From Hoyosella rhizosphaerae (GTDB lineage: Bacteria; Actinomycetota; Actinomycetes; Mycobacteriales; Mycobacteriaceae), in the NCBI RefSeq assembly GCF_014643175.1, contig NZ_BMJH01000002.1, positions 1 through 64,000 on the forward strand: DNA of 64,000 nucleotides, given 5' to 3'. Below are positions 1-9,928 of this stretch, piece after piece. Positions within the stretch are counted from its first letter, which is position 1. Every line of letters starts with the position of its first letter. Under the pieces are notes generated by a model. That model made no database searches. It was given only the letters and a program-made list of their open reading frames with translations, and was not told the DNA's origin. The translations under genes were made by a program, and so were the position numbers.

Positions 1-21
1 CACTGCCGGACAAGGGTTGTT

Positions 22-73
22 GGTGGTGGGGTGTGTCAGACATAGTTCTGGTGCACCCCACCACTATTTTTTT
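22..73 (+). terminator. Intrinsic terminator of an upstream + strand gene
   Basis: A perfect 11-bp stem (positions 23-33 with 54-64, GTGGTGGGGTG arm) and a 20-nt loop are followed by a T-rich run at 65-72. The run lies on the + strand side, so it ends a + strand transcript entering from the left. In the syntenic M. tuberculosis locus that gene is eccB4, converging on mycP4, so eccB4 just outside the window is the likely client (inference). Positions 74-121 show nothing further. Confidence 0.75.
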
Positions 74-121
74 ACCCAAAACACAACCAAATCAGTCGAC
101 GCGCATGGCGTCCTAACCGCG

Positions 122-1531
122 CTATTTCCGGCTAGAAATCAACAACAGTGCCGTCAAAGCCGTCACCAGGAACCCGAACGCCACTAGACCAGCGATCACA
201 CGGGGAAGCGCACTTTCGTCCGTCTCCGGCTCGGGCGCAGAAATACGTTCAGAAGCCTTCTCCGCATGCGGACCCTTCTCAACATTTGCCGCATAACCTA
301 AAGACCCAGATACACCTACTGGGGCGACATCTGCCGTCACGGCCGCAACTGGGTCAACGATGCCAAAACCCACCTGAGGGTTCCACCCCTGTGCAGAAGA
401 ATGTGCAGTCGCGATGATCCGATCCTTGACCTCACGGGCAGTGAGGTGCGGAAACCGCTCCCGAATAAGCGCTGCAGTTCCCGCGACAAAGGGCGTTGCG
501 TAGCTCGTGCCCGCAATTCCCGAAACATCTCCACCTCGGATCTGGCCGTTAATTAGGCCAACAGCACCAGGTGCGGGATCAAGGGACGTTATTTCTGTGC
601 CAGGAGCTGCAATATCTACCCAAGGTCCGGCGAGAGAAAAAACAGATGGGGCGCCATCAGTGTCGGTGGATGCCACGGCGATGACATAGTCGTCGTACCG
701 AGCTGGAGTCACATTTGTGGAGATGGTGTCCCAATTGGGGTAGCCGCCGCTAATAGGGTCTGCGGTGGGGTTCTGATTTCTGCATGACTGCCCATCGAGG
801 TTGCCTGCTGCGACTACGACGACAACATCTTTCACGTCGACTGCGTACGCGAGTGCCGCGCCAAGTGCCCTATCGTTGAGGGCAATGTTTGCCGGTACGC
901 AAGCGACTTCGGAGATGTTGATAACTGTGGCACCGAGATCCGCAGCTCGCCGAACGGCCATCGCAAGAGTGTGGACAGTGCCGTATGAGTTTTCCGATTG
1001 GTAGCCGTCGGTGTCGTCCAGGGTGGCTAGTCGGCCAAATTTAAGGCTGGACTGGCGGATCGACAGGATCGTTGCGTCGGGTGCAACACCAGCGAATCCG
1101 TCGAATGGGCTCTCTTGTGCTGCAATAATTCCGGCGACGAGAGTGCCGTGTGCGTCGCAGTCGGACGTGCCGTCGCCTGAGCTGACGAAGTCTCCGCCAG
1201 GTATGACGTTTCGAAGTCGAGGGTGCGGTGTGACACCTGTGTCAATTACGGCGACCGTCTGGCCTTTCCCGCGGCTGAGTGGCCATACCGAGGAATACCG
1301 CAAGATGTGTTCTGCCGACTGAGATGTTGTTGGCCCGAATTGTGGATCGAGGGCACCGATCGTGCATTGCTCTCGCTGCGTTGTCGGTTCGAGTGGCGCT
1401 GCAGGTCCGTTCGGCGGTAAGAAAGCAGTGTCGGCGGTGGGAGCTTGCGCTGTTGCCACACCAAGAGGAGCTCCGATTGCCAGAATCCCGGTGGCGAGTG
1501 GGGTGAGAATGCGCGTTACCTGCATCATCAC
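122..1531 (-). CDS. mycP4: Mycosin MycP4, subtilisin-like protease of ESX-4
   Basis: Membrane-anchored S8 serine protease of type VII secretion, which stabilises the ESX membrane complex and can process substrates on the outer face. The catalytic triad is complete: Asp97 in VIDTGV, His128 in the DAHGT block and Ser343 in GTSYATP, with oxyanion Asn244 in AAGN. An N-terminal signal peptide runs to about residue 30, and one C-terminal transmembrane helix (about 445-465) ends in a short basic tail. Length (469 aa) fits the family. It overlaps the eccD4 stop by 4 bases, so the two are co-translated. The gene order mycP-eccD opposite eccC identifies the ESX-4 type. Confidence 0.93.
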   Translation of the reverse strand: MMMQVTRILTPLATGILAIGAPLGVATAQAPTADTAFLPPNGPAAPLEPTTQREQCTIGALDPQFGPTTSQSAEHILRYSSVWPLSRGKGQTVAVIDTGVTPHPRLRNVIPGGDFVSSGDGTSDCDAHGTLVAGIIAAQESPFDGFAGVAPDATILSIRQSSLKFGRLATLDDTDGYQSENSYGTVHTLAMAVRRAADLGATVINISEVACVPANIALNDRALGAALAYAVDVKDVVVVVAAGNLDGQSCRNQNPTADPISGGYPNWDTISTNVTPARYDDYVIAVASTDTDGAPSVFSLAGPWVDIAAPGTEITSLDPAPGAVGLINGQIRGGDVSGIAGTSYATPFVAGTAALIRERFPHLTAREVKDRIIATAHSSAQGWNPQVGFGIVDPVAAVTADVAPVGVSGSLGYAANVEKGPHAEKASERISAPEPETDESALPRVIAGLVAFGFLVTALTALLLISSRK

Positions 1532-2979
1532 ATCCCTCGTACGTAGCTGTAGAGGTCAAGTGCCCAAAGACCGAACGGAACGACAAGTGCGAGCGCCAGG
1601 TATTCAGTGAGTTCGACTAGGCGATACTGCAACGGCGAGTAGTTTCCGCCGGGGATAACGACGCCGACGATGACCGCGCCTGCAAGTGCGCCGAGTGCGA
1701 TCGTGAGCGCGACCCAAGCTGGAATGTGCGGTGCAAGCTCTGCTGCGATGAGTGTCGACAGAGCGACGGCAGCTCCACCGGAGGACACAATCAGCGACGG
1801 AACGGTGCGGGCGATTCCACGTCCGCGTAGAAGCAGCGCAATTGCGACGCATCCTGTGAGGAATACGGTCGCAAGTGTTTCCGGCTGGCTTTCGCTGGTG
1901 TGTAAGTTCCATGCGACGTAGGCAGCGGACACTGACGCGAGCAGCATCACCGCAGTGAGGATGCCATCGAGGTGTTTGTGTGTAATGGCCGTGCGATCAC
2001 GGATGTATTTTGCAGGTGCGTAGGGGTTAGAACTGCCGTGCGCCGTATCGGGTGCTATATCGGCAAGGGCTAACGAGCTGCCAGGCGAAGGCACGGGCGG
2101 CAGCGGAAGTCTGGTGATGGCTACGGCGATTCTGGGTGCTGCCGACACTGCGAAAGGGCTGATCAGGATGATTCCTAGTGCAAGCTGTGATGGCTCGAAA
2201 CCAACGCCGATCGTGAGTGCGGCACCCACCACGATTGTTGCGGCAAGGGCGCCCACGGTGGCATGGACGTGCGCAGTGGTTGGTATGACTCGCGCGGTGA
2301 TGGCCGTGAGGCACAGCGCGTACGCGGCGACGATAAGCACGTGGGGTCCGCCAAATGCACCGGGAACGAGTTGCGCCGTTATCCCAGCTGTGAGGGGAAT
2401 TGTTGTCAGGATCATGACGGTTGCAGCCCAGTCGGATCGGGTGCGCGCGTAGACAGATGCCACGACGATTAGTGCGGGGATGCTCATGAGTGCTACCCCT
2501 GCAAGCGCAAGGTGAGTGCCCGCGGTTGCGCCTATCAGTGTTGCCGCTGCGATGAGTGCTGCCGCAATCATGAAGAGATTGGTGAGGGGCAGTGAACGTC
2601 CGCTGGACCAGTTTTCGGTTTTGTTCGGCGAATAGCTAGCGACTGCGTCGATTACGTCGTCTACAAGAGCGCCCGGAGGTGTTTGTTCAATGGGGCTGAG
2701 CAACAGCAGTTCGCCATTCTTGATCCCGAGCCTGCTGAGTGAGTGGTTGAGGTCGAGGGGGTCGTCACCGATGCGTGATAACGACCAACCGCTGTTGGGA
2801 TCATTGGCGCCCTGTGACTTCTCGCTGTAGATGATCTCTACGAGTCGTGGAATCAGCAGAACTAGTGGCACCGTTTCGGGCAGTGCTAAGTCGACTTGCC
2901 GAGTAGATCCAACGACGCAGACGTGGCATAGCGCCTGCGTATCGGCATTTTGAGACAATTCACCTGTGGTGTGATCCAC
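1528..2979 (-). CDS. eccD4: EccD4, multi-pass membrane component of ESX-4
   Basis: Inner-membrane core subunit of the type VII secretion channel. The N-terminal about 100 residues are a YukD/ubiquitin-like cytoplasmic domain (VCVVGS, then a long hydrophilic stretch rich in ELLLLSP), followed by about eleven hydrophobic helices to the C-terminus, as in all EccD proteins. I place the start at GTG 2979 because GGGGGA sits 7 bases upstream. The open frame continues 20 codons further to 3039 without a ribosome site. It is divergent from eccC4, and the two start sites share the same GGGGGAAAT context. Length is 483 aa. Confidence 0.9.
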   Translation of the reverse strand: MDHTTGELSQNADTQALCHVCVVGSTRQVDLALPETVPLVLLIPRLVEIIYSEKSQGANDPNSGWSLSRIGDDPLDLNHSLSRLGIKNGELLLLSPIEQTPPGALVDDVIDAVASYSPNKTENWSSGRSLPLTNLFMIAAALIAAATLIGATAGTHLALAGVALMSIPALIVVASVYARTRSDWAATVMILTTIPLTAGITAQLVPGAFGGPHVLIVAAYALCLTAITARVIPTTAHVHATVGALAATIVVGAALTIGVGFEPSQLALGIILISPFAVSAAPRIAVAITRLPLPPVPSPGSSLALADIAPDTAHGSSNPYAPAKYIRDRTAITHKHLDGILTAVMLLASVSAAYVAWNLHTSESQPETLATVFLTGCVAIALLLRGRGIARTVPSLIVSSGGAAVALSTLIAAELAPHIPAWVALTIALGALAGAVIVGVVIPGGNYSPLQYRLVELTEYLALALVVPFGLWALDLYSYVRGM

Positions 2980-3281
2980 TTTATTTCCCCCGTTGTATGC
3001 GGATCGCCTGCGCGCGGTGATTTGCGCACAGTGATTCACCTTTTATTCGACTTACCGGGTCCCACCCCGGTCGCCGTTATTTGCGTCAAGTGCTGGGATT
3101 CCCCCATCATCAGTACTTGACCCATTTCAGTATGTGACGAAATTGCGAATTTGTGAAATCGTAGTTTGCGTTCATAGTGATATGGGCGGCTCGTGTGTGT
3201 GCAGGATGCGCGCACGTGGGTCAGTGGTGTCCGCTTGGGGGAGTGGGGCACGGTAATTCACATGCGTGGGGGGAAATCACG
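2980..3281. promoter_or_regulatory. Divergent control region between eccD4 and eccC4
   Basis: This 302-bp gap separates the two ESX-4 transcription units and must hold promoters in both directions. Ribosome sites are clear at both edges (GGGGGA before eccD4, GGGGGGAAA before eccC4). The middle (about 3120-3190) is locally AT-richer and carries TTGCGA and TTTGCGTTC-type hexamers, but no -35/-10 pair stands out enough to name. No operator palindrome was recognised. Confidence 0.5.
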
Positions 3282-6200
3282 ATGGGTGCAGTGCATTTCG
3301 TTCGTAGTGGGCGGATCGATCCGCCACAGATGCCGGGCGGCGAACTAGGGCTGAACACTCCGCCTGAGGTGCCTCGGGCAATTCCGGGAAACCTCATCCA
3401 GAAGTTGCTTCCGGTGGTGATGGTTCTGGCCATGGTCGGAATGGTTGCGCTGATGTTTAGGTCAGGCATGTTGGCCAATCCGATGATGTTGATGTTCCCC
3501 GTGATGATGGCTGTGTCCATGGTGGGGATGCTCGCCGGATCGGGCGGCAGAGGTGGTGGTGCCCGTACGGCCGAGTTGAATGAGCAGCGGAAAGACTATT
3601 TGCGGTACTTGTGCGACACTCGGCGCGATGTCGTCGATGCCGCGGACCAGCAGCGCGCGGCGGTGGTGTGGCATCACCCAGCCCCGAATGGTCTGTGGAG
3701 CATTGCTGGATCGCCCCGCATGTGGGAGCGTACGGCGGACGATTCTGAGTATTTGTCGGCGCGCATTGGGTATGGGGCGCAGCGGCTTTCGTTGTCGCTG
3801 GTGCCTCCTGAAACTGGTCCGACCGATGATCTTGAACCGATTTCGGTGGTGGCGTTGCGGCGCTTTGTGCGGACCCATTCCATCGTTCCGGATCTTCCGA
3901 TTGCGTTGTCGATGCGGGGATTCGCATCCGTCACTATTCGTACTGCGGATGAGGGTAGCGAGGCTGACGAAGCACGTGGCCTTGTGCGGTCGATCATCTG
4001 CCAACTTTGTGCATTTCACAGCCCTGATGACGTGCGGGTTGTGGTTGTTTGCGGTGATGAGCAGGTGCCGGACTGGGATTGGGTGAAATGGCTTCCGCAC
4101 AATCAACACCCTCACCTGTTTGACGATATTGGCCCCCAGCGGATGGTGTATACCTCTCTTCACAGTGCGACGGCTGATTTGTCTGCGCTGTTGGAGGGTC
4201 GGCCACGGTTTGTTCGCGGTGCGCCAATCGTTGGTGATCAGACTCACCTCGTTTTCGTGATGGACAGCGGAGTCGTTGATGGTGATGAGTCGTTAATTAG
4301 TGGCGATGGTTTCGATGGTGTGACGCTCATCGACATCGACGGTAGTTGCGAGTCGTTGTCTGACCGGCAGGGACTTTCGCTCATCGTTTCTGATGGTCAG
4401 ATCGGTGCGATGGGTACAACTGGTGCAGAAATGTTCGCTATGTCCGACCAGATGGGTGCAGGTTTCGCGCAGATGACGTCGATGGCGTTGTCGCGTTTTC
4501 GTGTTGCTCCGCAGGGGATGTTGCAGAATGCGCATGATCCGTCTAGCGCGGCATTCCCGGACTGGGCGACCATGATCGGTGCGGGCGATGTGGCACGCTT
4601 CGACACTGATGTGTGCTGGCGACCACGCCGGGGCCGTGACCGCCTGCGTGTGCCCGTCGGATTTGCGGAAAACGGCTCAGTTGTTGAAATCGACCTGAAG
4701 GAATCGGCTGAAAAAGGTATGGGCCCTCACGGCCTGTGCGTGGGCGCGACTGGGTCGGGAAAATCAGAGTTTCTTCGCACGTTGGTGCTCGGCCTCATCG
4801 CTACTCACTCGCCGGAATCGCTCAACCTTGTGCTTGTTGACTTCAAGGGGGGCGCAACTTTTCTGGGCTTGGAGGGCGCGCCTCATGTCGCTGCCATCAT
4901 CACCAACCTTGCCGACGAAATCACCATGGTGGACCGTATGCGGGATGCGCTCGAAGGTGAGATGAATCGTCGGCAACAACTCTTGCGCCAGGCGGGAAAC
5001 TACGCGAGCGTTGCGGAGTATGAGCGCGCGCGACAAAGTGGGGCGCCGCTAGACCCAATGCCTGCGATGTTCATCGTTGTGGATGAGTTTTCTGAGCTGC
5101 TTAGTCAAAAACCTGATTTTGCTGATCTTTTCGTCATGATTGGCCGTCTCGGGCGGTCGTTGCAGATGCATCTGTTGCTGGCCAGTCAACGTCTCGACGA
5201 GGGGCGGTTGCGTGGTTTAGAAAGCCACTTGTCGTATCGCATTGGCTTGAAGACTTTTTCGGCGCAGGAGTCTCGCGCGGTGCTCGGTGTGCCGGATGCT
5301 TACCATCTTCCTGCGGTTCCGGGTGCAGGGTTTTTGAAGGTGGATTCTGCGGAGCCTGTTCGTTTTTCAGCGGCATATGTTTCGGGATCCTACGAGCCCC
5401 CTTTGACCGTTGAAGTGCAGAAAGATGCGGTTCGTTCGCTTGATCTGCGCGTTGTGCCTTTTACTGCGAGGCCTTCGCACTGCGAGCGTGACGACAACGA
5501 GATTGGGAAGGAAATTCCGCAGCGGAACAAGGCTGAGACGGTTGTCCAAACGAAGAAGAAAACGGTACTTGAGCTTGTCTTGGACGGGGTCAGAGGCCGT
5601 GGGGTACATGCGCATGAGGTATGGCTGCCACCGCTCACTGTGTCGCCCACAGTGGGGCAGCTAGTCCCTCCGGCCCACCGAGTTTCAGCGGGTGGGGGTT
5701 CTCTCGGGGCGCTTCGCGTGCCCATTGGCCTGATAGACCGCCCATACGACCAGCGACGCGATCCATTGTTTATCGACGTGTCTGGTGGGCAGGGCAACAT
5801 CGCGATCGTCGGTGGCCCCCAAAGCGGAAAGTCGACGGCAGTACGAACGGTGATCATGGCGCTGGCCGCATCGCACACACCTGCTGACGTGCAGTTTTAT
5901 TGCCTGGATTTCGGCGGTGGCGCGTTGGCTAGCGTTGCGGGGTTGCCGCATGTCGGTTCTGTGGCAAGTCGTCTTGAACCGGATCGGATTAGACGTACCG
6001 TTGCGGAAGTTACCGCTGTGATGAGGCAGCGCGAGAAACTTTTCCAGCAACGCGGAATTGGTTCCATGTCGGAGTATCGCCGCACTCGTGCCGCAGAAAG
6101 CGCATCAGACGCGGATGTTTCCGAGCACAGCAAGTTTGGCGATGTATTTCTAATCGTTGACGGGTGGGCGACTGTGCGACAGGAGTTTGAGGAACTCGAG

Positions 6201-7298
6201 TCGTCGATCGCCGCTCTGGCTTCACAGGGGCTTTCGTTTGGGGTGCACGTCCTGGTGACGGCGACTCGGTGGTCTGATCTCCGCATAGGTATCAAAGACC
6301 AACTCGGAACTCGAATTGAGCTGCGTCTCGGTGACCCGAATGATTCCGAGATGAACCGCAAAGTGGCGGCTCTTGTGCCCGATGGGCAGCCTGGCCGCGG
6401 TCTCACTAAGGAGGGCCTCCACATGTTGGTGGCGGTTCCGACTTTTGTGCCACCAGTCGTATCTGGCGACCTCACGGAAGCGATCAGTTCGGCAGTGAAG
6501 GAACTTCGGGACGTTTCTGCCGGAGCGGTCGCACCGCCGGTGCGCATGTTGCCTGAGCAGTTCCCGCGTGACGAGCTTGACCTGGATCACGCTGCATCAA
6601 ATGCGCTGAATATTCCGATCGCATTGAATGAGAATGAGCTGCGGACGGTGGGCCTCGATTTTGCTTCGCAACCGCATCTTGTTGTGTTTGCCGATGCGGA
6701 GTCGGGAAAGACAACTCTTTTGAGATCGATGTGTGCGGGCATCATGGAGCGAAACACCCCCGCCCAGGCGAAGATCTTGCTTGCGGACTTCCGCCGCACA
6801 ATGCTGGGAGTTGTTGATACCGACCATTTGGCGGGTTATGCGGTGTCGGCTGCGAATCTCCAAGCCATGATCGCCGAACTCGGTGGGGTGTTGCGCCAGC
6901 GTCTCCCTGGACCAGATACGACCCAGCAGCAGTTGCGGGATCGGTCATGGTGGTCAGGCCCCGAGGTTTTTGTCATCGTCGACGACTATGACTTGGTGGC
7001 CACAACGGGTGGGAACCCATTGTCTGGGCTGTTGGAGTTGCTCCCGCAGGCTAAGGATGTTGGTCTTCATCTAGTGATTGCGCGACGCACAGGTGGCGCG
7101 TCCAGGGCCTTGTTTGAACCGGTAATGGCTTCCTTACGTGACCTTTCGCCGATGGGGTTGGTGATGAACGGCAGCCGTGACGAAGGCGTTTTGGTCGGCA
7201 ATGTGCGTGCTGCCGAGCATCCGCCTGGCCGCGGTGTTTTGGTGACGCGAAGCGGAGGCGAGCAGCGGGTGCAGTTGGCATGGATGCCACCGTTGTGA
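3282..7298 (+). CDS. eccC4: EccC4, FtsK/SpoIIIE-type ATPase of ESX-4
   Basis: Motor ATPase of type VII secretion, which binds Esx substrates and drives export. Two transmembrane helices near residues 35-85 precede three ATPase modules. Their P-loops are GATGSGKS (about residue 487), GGPQSGKST (about 843) and ADAESGKTT (about 1136). The third starts with Ala instead of Gly, a common relaxation in the distal modules. Walker B strands are visible as MFIVVDEF in module 1 and VFVIVDDYD in module 3. The start is ATG 3282 after GGGGGGAAA; the frame stays open to 3177 but without a ribosome site. Length is 1338 aa, as in fused EccCa-EccCb proteins. Confidence 0.94.
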   Translation: MGAVHFVRSGRIDPPQMPGGELGLNTPPEVPRAIPGNLIQKLLPVVMVLAMVGMVALMFRSGMLANPMMLMFPVMMAVSMVGMLAGSGGRGGGARTAELNEQRKDYLRYLCDTRRDVVDAADQQRAAVVWHHPAPNGLWSIAGSPRMWERTADDSEYLSARIGYGAQRLSLSLVPPETGPTDDLEPISVVALRRFVRTHSIVPDLPIALSMRGFASVTIRTADEGSEADEARGLVRSIICQLCAFHSPDDVRVVVVCGDEQVPDWDWVKWLPHNQHPHLFDDIGPQRMVYTSLHSATADLSALLEGRPRFVRGAPIVGDQTHLVFVMDSGVVDGDESLISGDGFDGVTLIDIDGSCESLSDRQGLSLIVSDGQIGAMGTTGAEMFAMSDQMGAGFAQMTSMALSRFRVAPQGMLQNAHDPSSAAFPDWATMIGAGDVARFDTDVCWRPRRGRDRLRVPVGFAENGSVVEIDLKESAEKGMGPHGLCVGATGSGKSEFLRTLVLGLIATHSPESLNLVLVDFKGGATFLGLEGAPHVAAIITNLADEITMVDRMRDALEGEMNRRQQLLRQAGNYASVAEYERARQSGAPLDPMPAMFIVVDEFSELLSQKPDFADLFVMIGRLGRSLQMHLLLASQRLDEGRLRGLESHLSYRIGLKTFSAQESRAVLGVPDAYHLPAVPGAGFLKVDSAEPVRFSAAYVSGSYEPPLTVEVQKDAVRSLDLRVVPFTARPSHCERDDNEIGKEIPQRNKAETVVQTKKKTVLELVLDGVRGRGVHAHEVWLPPLTVSPTVGQLVPPAHRVSAGGGSLGALRVPIGLIDRPYDQRRDPLFIDVSGGQGNIAIVGGPQSGKSTAVRTVIMALAASHTPADVQFYCLDFGGGALASVAGLPHVGSVASRLEPDRIRRTVAEVTAVMRQREKLFQQRGIGSMSEYRRTRAAESASDADVSEHSKFGDVFLIVDGWATVRQEFEELESSIAALASQGLSFGVHVLVTATRWSDLRIGIKDQLGTRIELRLGDPNDSEMNRKVAALVPDGQPGRGLTKEGLHMLVAVPTFVPPVVSGDLTEAISSAVKELRDVSAGAVAPPVRMLPEQFPRDELDLDHAASNALNIPIALNENELRTVGLDFASQPHLVVFADAESGKTTLLRSMCAGIMERNTPAQAKILLADFRRTMLGVVDTDHLAGYAVSAANLQAMIAELGGVLRQRLPGPDTTQQQLRDRSWWSGPEVFVIVDDYDLVATTGGNPLSGLLELLPQAKDVGLHLVIARRTGGASRALFEPVMASLRDLSPMGLVMNGSRDEGVLVGNVRAAEHPPGRGVLVTRSGGEQRVQLAWMPPL

Positions 7299-8815
7299 CA
7301 GAACCCTTGACGGAGACGCGTTCTGTCTACTTTGGGTTGCGCGACATCAAGTGGAATGGTGGCAGCGGCATCGTTTCAGTCCCTGCGGGCGTGCGAGATG
7401 CAGGGGGAGTGCTGGTTGTAGGCGAGTCTGAGCCGAGCGGTGCCTCGAGCGATGGAAGTTATGAGCCCGAGCCGTTGCAGTTCCTTACTGACTCATTGTT
7501 GGCACTCAATCCGTCCTGTTTCCCTGTGCCGGAAGTTGTGGATGCAGTGGTGCGCAGTGCCGGATTCTCGCCGTCGCTTCAAGCTTGCGACTTTGGGGTA
7601 GTCGTGTACCCCTCGCATTGGTCGGATCACGAGAAGACGGCGTTGCGAGACGTTGTGCAGAGATACGTGCATAGCGTAGTGATGCTGAGTACTGCGGCGT
7701 GCCTGGCCACGGCGTGGTGTGAGAAGTACCCAACGCACCGGTATGTCGTGGTCATCGAGGTGCATCGGGTTTTGTCTGTTGCGACTTTGCTCGATACGTC
7801 CACAACTCCACCGCGCGTGCTGGAGAAGCACGTGGGCACCAAGGTGAACACCCTCGATGGAATTCGGGCATCCGATGTGGAGGCGATGGTGGACACGTTG
7901 CGCCATCACACCGGCCTCACACCTGCCGATGCCGCGAATCTGCGCTGTTTGCTCATCACGGAGCGCGAAGCCGAAGTTGCTGGGCAGTTGCCACCGCGAT
8001 CGCCTGTGGTGCACCTCGGTGAGTCAGACTGGGCGCGGGTATTTCGCGGTGCTGACTTGTTGAGTCGCTATTGGTCTGAACCCGCTCCACCGGTGGTCGC
8101 AGATTCGCTCTGGGAGCCCAAAAACCAACGGAAGGCCCGTAGGCCTCAGCGGGCAGTCGCAATCGCGGTGGTCGCGTTGTTCGGCGTTGGCGGGACGTGG
8201 GCTGCGTTTGAGCTCGTGAGGTTCCTGAAGTCGACGATCGAAGCGTCGGGGACAGCGTTTGATGCCCGACATGTCGATGAAAACCATGCTGAACCTGTCC
8301 ACCCACAAACTGGCCTCCCACAATCGCCTCGCCACCAGGAGCCGCAGCCGGTACGGGTGCAGGTGAGTGACATTGCGATTGACTTACCCGCGTTGTGGTC
8401 TGTCGGGTGGAGCGATTTTCCAGTGCAGGGCGCCGACGGGGATTTCCGTGCAGAGTTTCTACCGGTGGAACCGACGGATCTACGTCGGATCCTGTTGTCG
8501 AGAGGAACGCTTGACGACGAAGTCACTGCCGCCCAGATGGTAGGGGAACTAGACAAGGTCACCGAGTTAGATGATGACCTCAGTCGAGTAGATGTGGCAC
8601 TGGGCGACGAGTTTGGCGCGCACTACCGGTATCTCGAGGTTTTTGTTGATGAAACTGCCGGGAGCACAGACGCTCAGGCGCTTTTCGTCTACTGGTTCGT
8701 ATTTCTGTTTGGGAATCGGCAGGTCACGGTCGGATGTGAGTCGACGAACGAGGAAGACGGCGCTTTCCCCGCGTGCGCGGTGGTGCTCGAAACTGTTGCA
8801 AATCTTCCTGGCTGA
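7295..8815 (+). CDS. Type VII secretion-associated protein, Rv3446c family
   Basis: It sits between eccC4 and esxU, exactly where Rv3446c lies in M. tuberculosis. The N-terminal about 275 residues look like a cytoplasmic globular domain. One transmembrane helix follows (about residues 285-305, AVAIAVVALFGVGG), after a basic stretch RKARRPQR. The outside C-terminal domain with conserved Trp and acidic residues matches the TIGR03931-type region from memory. The role is unknown; linkage suggests an accessory ESX-4 subunit. GTG 7295 overlaps the eccC4 stop as GTGA. ATG 7280, 5 codons earlier, is the alternative start. Confidence 0.8.
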   Translation: MTEPLTETRSVYFGLRDIKWNGGSGIVSVPAGVRDAGGVLVVGESEPSGASSDGSYEPEPLQFLTDSLLALNPSCFPVPEVVDAVVRSAGFSPSLQACDFGVVVYPSHWSDHEKTALRDVVQRYVHSVVMLSTAACLATAWCEKYPTHRYVVVIEVHRVLSVATLLDTSTTPPRVLEKHVGTKVNTLDGIRASDVEAMVDTLRHHTGLTPADAANLRCLLITEREAEVAGQLPPRSPVVHLGESDWARVFRGADLLSRYWSEPAPPVVADSLWEPKNQRKARRPQRAVAIAVVALFGVGGTWAAFELVRFLKSTIEASGTAFDARHVDENHAEPVHPQTGLPQSPRHQEPQPVRVQVSDIAIDLPALWSVGWSDFPVQGADGDFRAEFLPVEPTDLRRILLSRGTLDDEVTAAQMVGELDKVTELDDDLSRVDVALGDEFGAHYRYLEVFVDETAGSTDAQALFVYWFVFLFGNRQVTVGCESTNEEDGAFPACAVVLETVANLPG

Positions 8816-9006
8816 AGTGGGCTCCTGACGGACAGATGGCATTGTCGGGAAATTTCTGAACTCATATGGAACCAACGCCCGATTCATTGCGTCAGACCAT
8901 AACGAACCCGAAAAAACTGGAGATAGCAGCCAGTTAGTGAAGGACGCGTGTGTCTGGATCGATCGCACGAAGCGATACCTCGGGACCGCAACTAGGGAGG
9001 GAACCC

Positions 9007-9321
9007 ATGACGCAGACAATGCAGACGACCACCGCAACGATGACCACAGCCGCCGATCGCGTGGCGCAGGTTAACTCCGAGGTTCAAGGACTTCTGAGTG
9101 CCCTGCGCGGCAAGGTCGCCGCGGTGAATGGTGCGTGGGAGGGCGACGCTCGCCGGGCATTCGACTCGTTGATTGTCCGCTGGGACAACGAGGCCCGGAA
9201 ACTCAACGAATCACTTCAGGCAATCAGCGATGCGATTCGCACAAATGGCAGTTCGTACGAGCAAATGCAGCAGAGTCATGCTTCCTCGCTGAATAACGCC
9301 GGCGGCTTGCTGCGCCTCTGA
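9007..9321 (+). CDS. esxU: EsxU, WXG100-family secreted protein
   Basis: Small helical-hairpin ESX substrate of 104 aa with the turn motif W44-E45-G46 between two amphipathic helices; it likely forms a heterodimer with EsxT. The start ATG 9007 follows AGGGAGGGAACCC; the open frame extends to 8950 without support. The usual C-terminal export signal YxxxD/E is present only as YEQMQ, with Gln in the acidic position. The 191-bp gap before it has no recognised motif. Naming follows position relative to rplM, as in Rv3445c. Confidence 0.88.
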   Translation: MTQTMQTTTATMTTAADRVAQVNSEVQGLLSALRGKVAAVNGAWEGDARRAFDSLIVRWDNEARKLNESLQAISDAIRTNGSSYEQMQQSHASSLNNAGGLLRL

Positions 9322-9390
9322 ACCGTTCACTGACCCAACCGCTATTCCCACTGGCCGGAGATCTGGCCAGTCTCTACCAAGGACAACACA

Positions 9391-9678
9391 ATGACAATTA
9401 AGTACAACTTCGGGCAGATTGAAGCATTGCGCGCTGATCTCGCATCTTCAACAGCGGCTATGAACTCCAACCTCGCGGACCTCAAGTCGTTTCTGGCTCC
9501 ACTTGTTTCAGACTGGACCGGTGGCGCCGCTGAGGCTTACCAGGTGCAGCAGCGTCGATGGGACGAGGCCGCACAGGGGTTGAACCAAGTTCTTGAGTCG
9601 ATTGGGCGTGCAGTAGGAACCGGCAATGAGCAGATGGCGGACGCTGAGCGTGCCGCAATGAACCAGTGGGCAGGCTGA
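9391..9678 (+). CDS. esxT: EsxT, WXG100-family secreted protein
   Basis: Partner of EsxU, 95 aa, with W42-T43-G44 at the helix turn followed by the conserved AYxxQQ-RW pattern of the second helix. It has no signal peptide, as expected for a type VII substrate. No YxxxD/E is seen at the C-terminus, so the export signal may lie on the composite dimer. It is the last gene of the ESX-4 unit: a hairpin follows within 25 bases and rplM begins 250 bases downstream, the same arrangement as Rv3444c. Confidence 0.88.
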   Translation: MTIKYNFGQIEALRADLASSTAAMNSNLADLKSFLAPLVSDWTGGAAEAYQVQQRRWDEAAQGLNQVLESIGRAVGTGNEQMADAERAAMNQWAG

Positions 9679-9700
9679 GCCGTCAGGTTTAGTGTGTAGG

Positions 9701-9735
9701 GCAGCCCCAACGCGAGGGTGGATCGTTGGGGCTGC
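9701..9735 (+). terminator. Hairpin terminator after esxT
   Basis: A perfect 12-bp GC-rich stem (9701-9712 with 9724-9735, GCAGCCCCAACG arm) closes an 11-nt loop. There is almost no T-run, which is common for actinobacterial terminators. It separates ESX-4 from the ribosomal protein operon. The remaining about 190 bases up to rplM form its leader; several GC-rich short inverted repeats are possible there but none is convincing. Confidence 0.7.
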
Positions 9736-9928
9736 TTGGTAGGGGTGTGCGAGGGACGTTTTGGCCGGTCAATTGGCATGACGCTGACGCACTTGACCTC
9801 GAGAAACAACGAACGGTAGAGTGTGCCGTTGGCGTGTAGCGCCTGTGGGGTCCCGGGTCTCAACCGGCCGCCGGATAACCCCGCTGCAATGCCTGGCCGG
9901 CAGTAAGATGAAAAGACGAGGTAGAACC

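Noticed and set aside
1-121. Loss of eccB4 from the ESX-4 locus
   Set aside because: The window starts here, and the terminator at 23-73 implies a + strand gene just outside, which fits eccB4.
3462-4247. 261-codon minus-strand frame inside eccC4
   Set aside because: Antisense shadow of a conserved coding region; composition and motifs support only the plus-strand gene.
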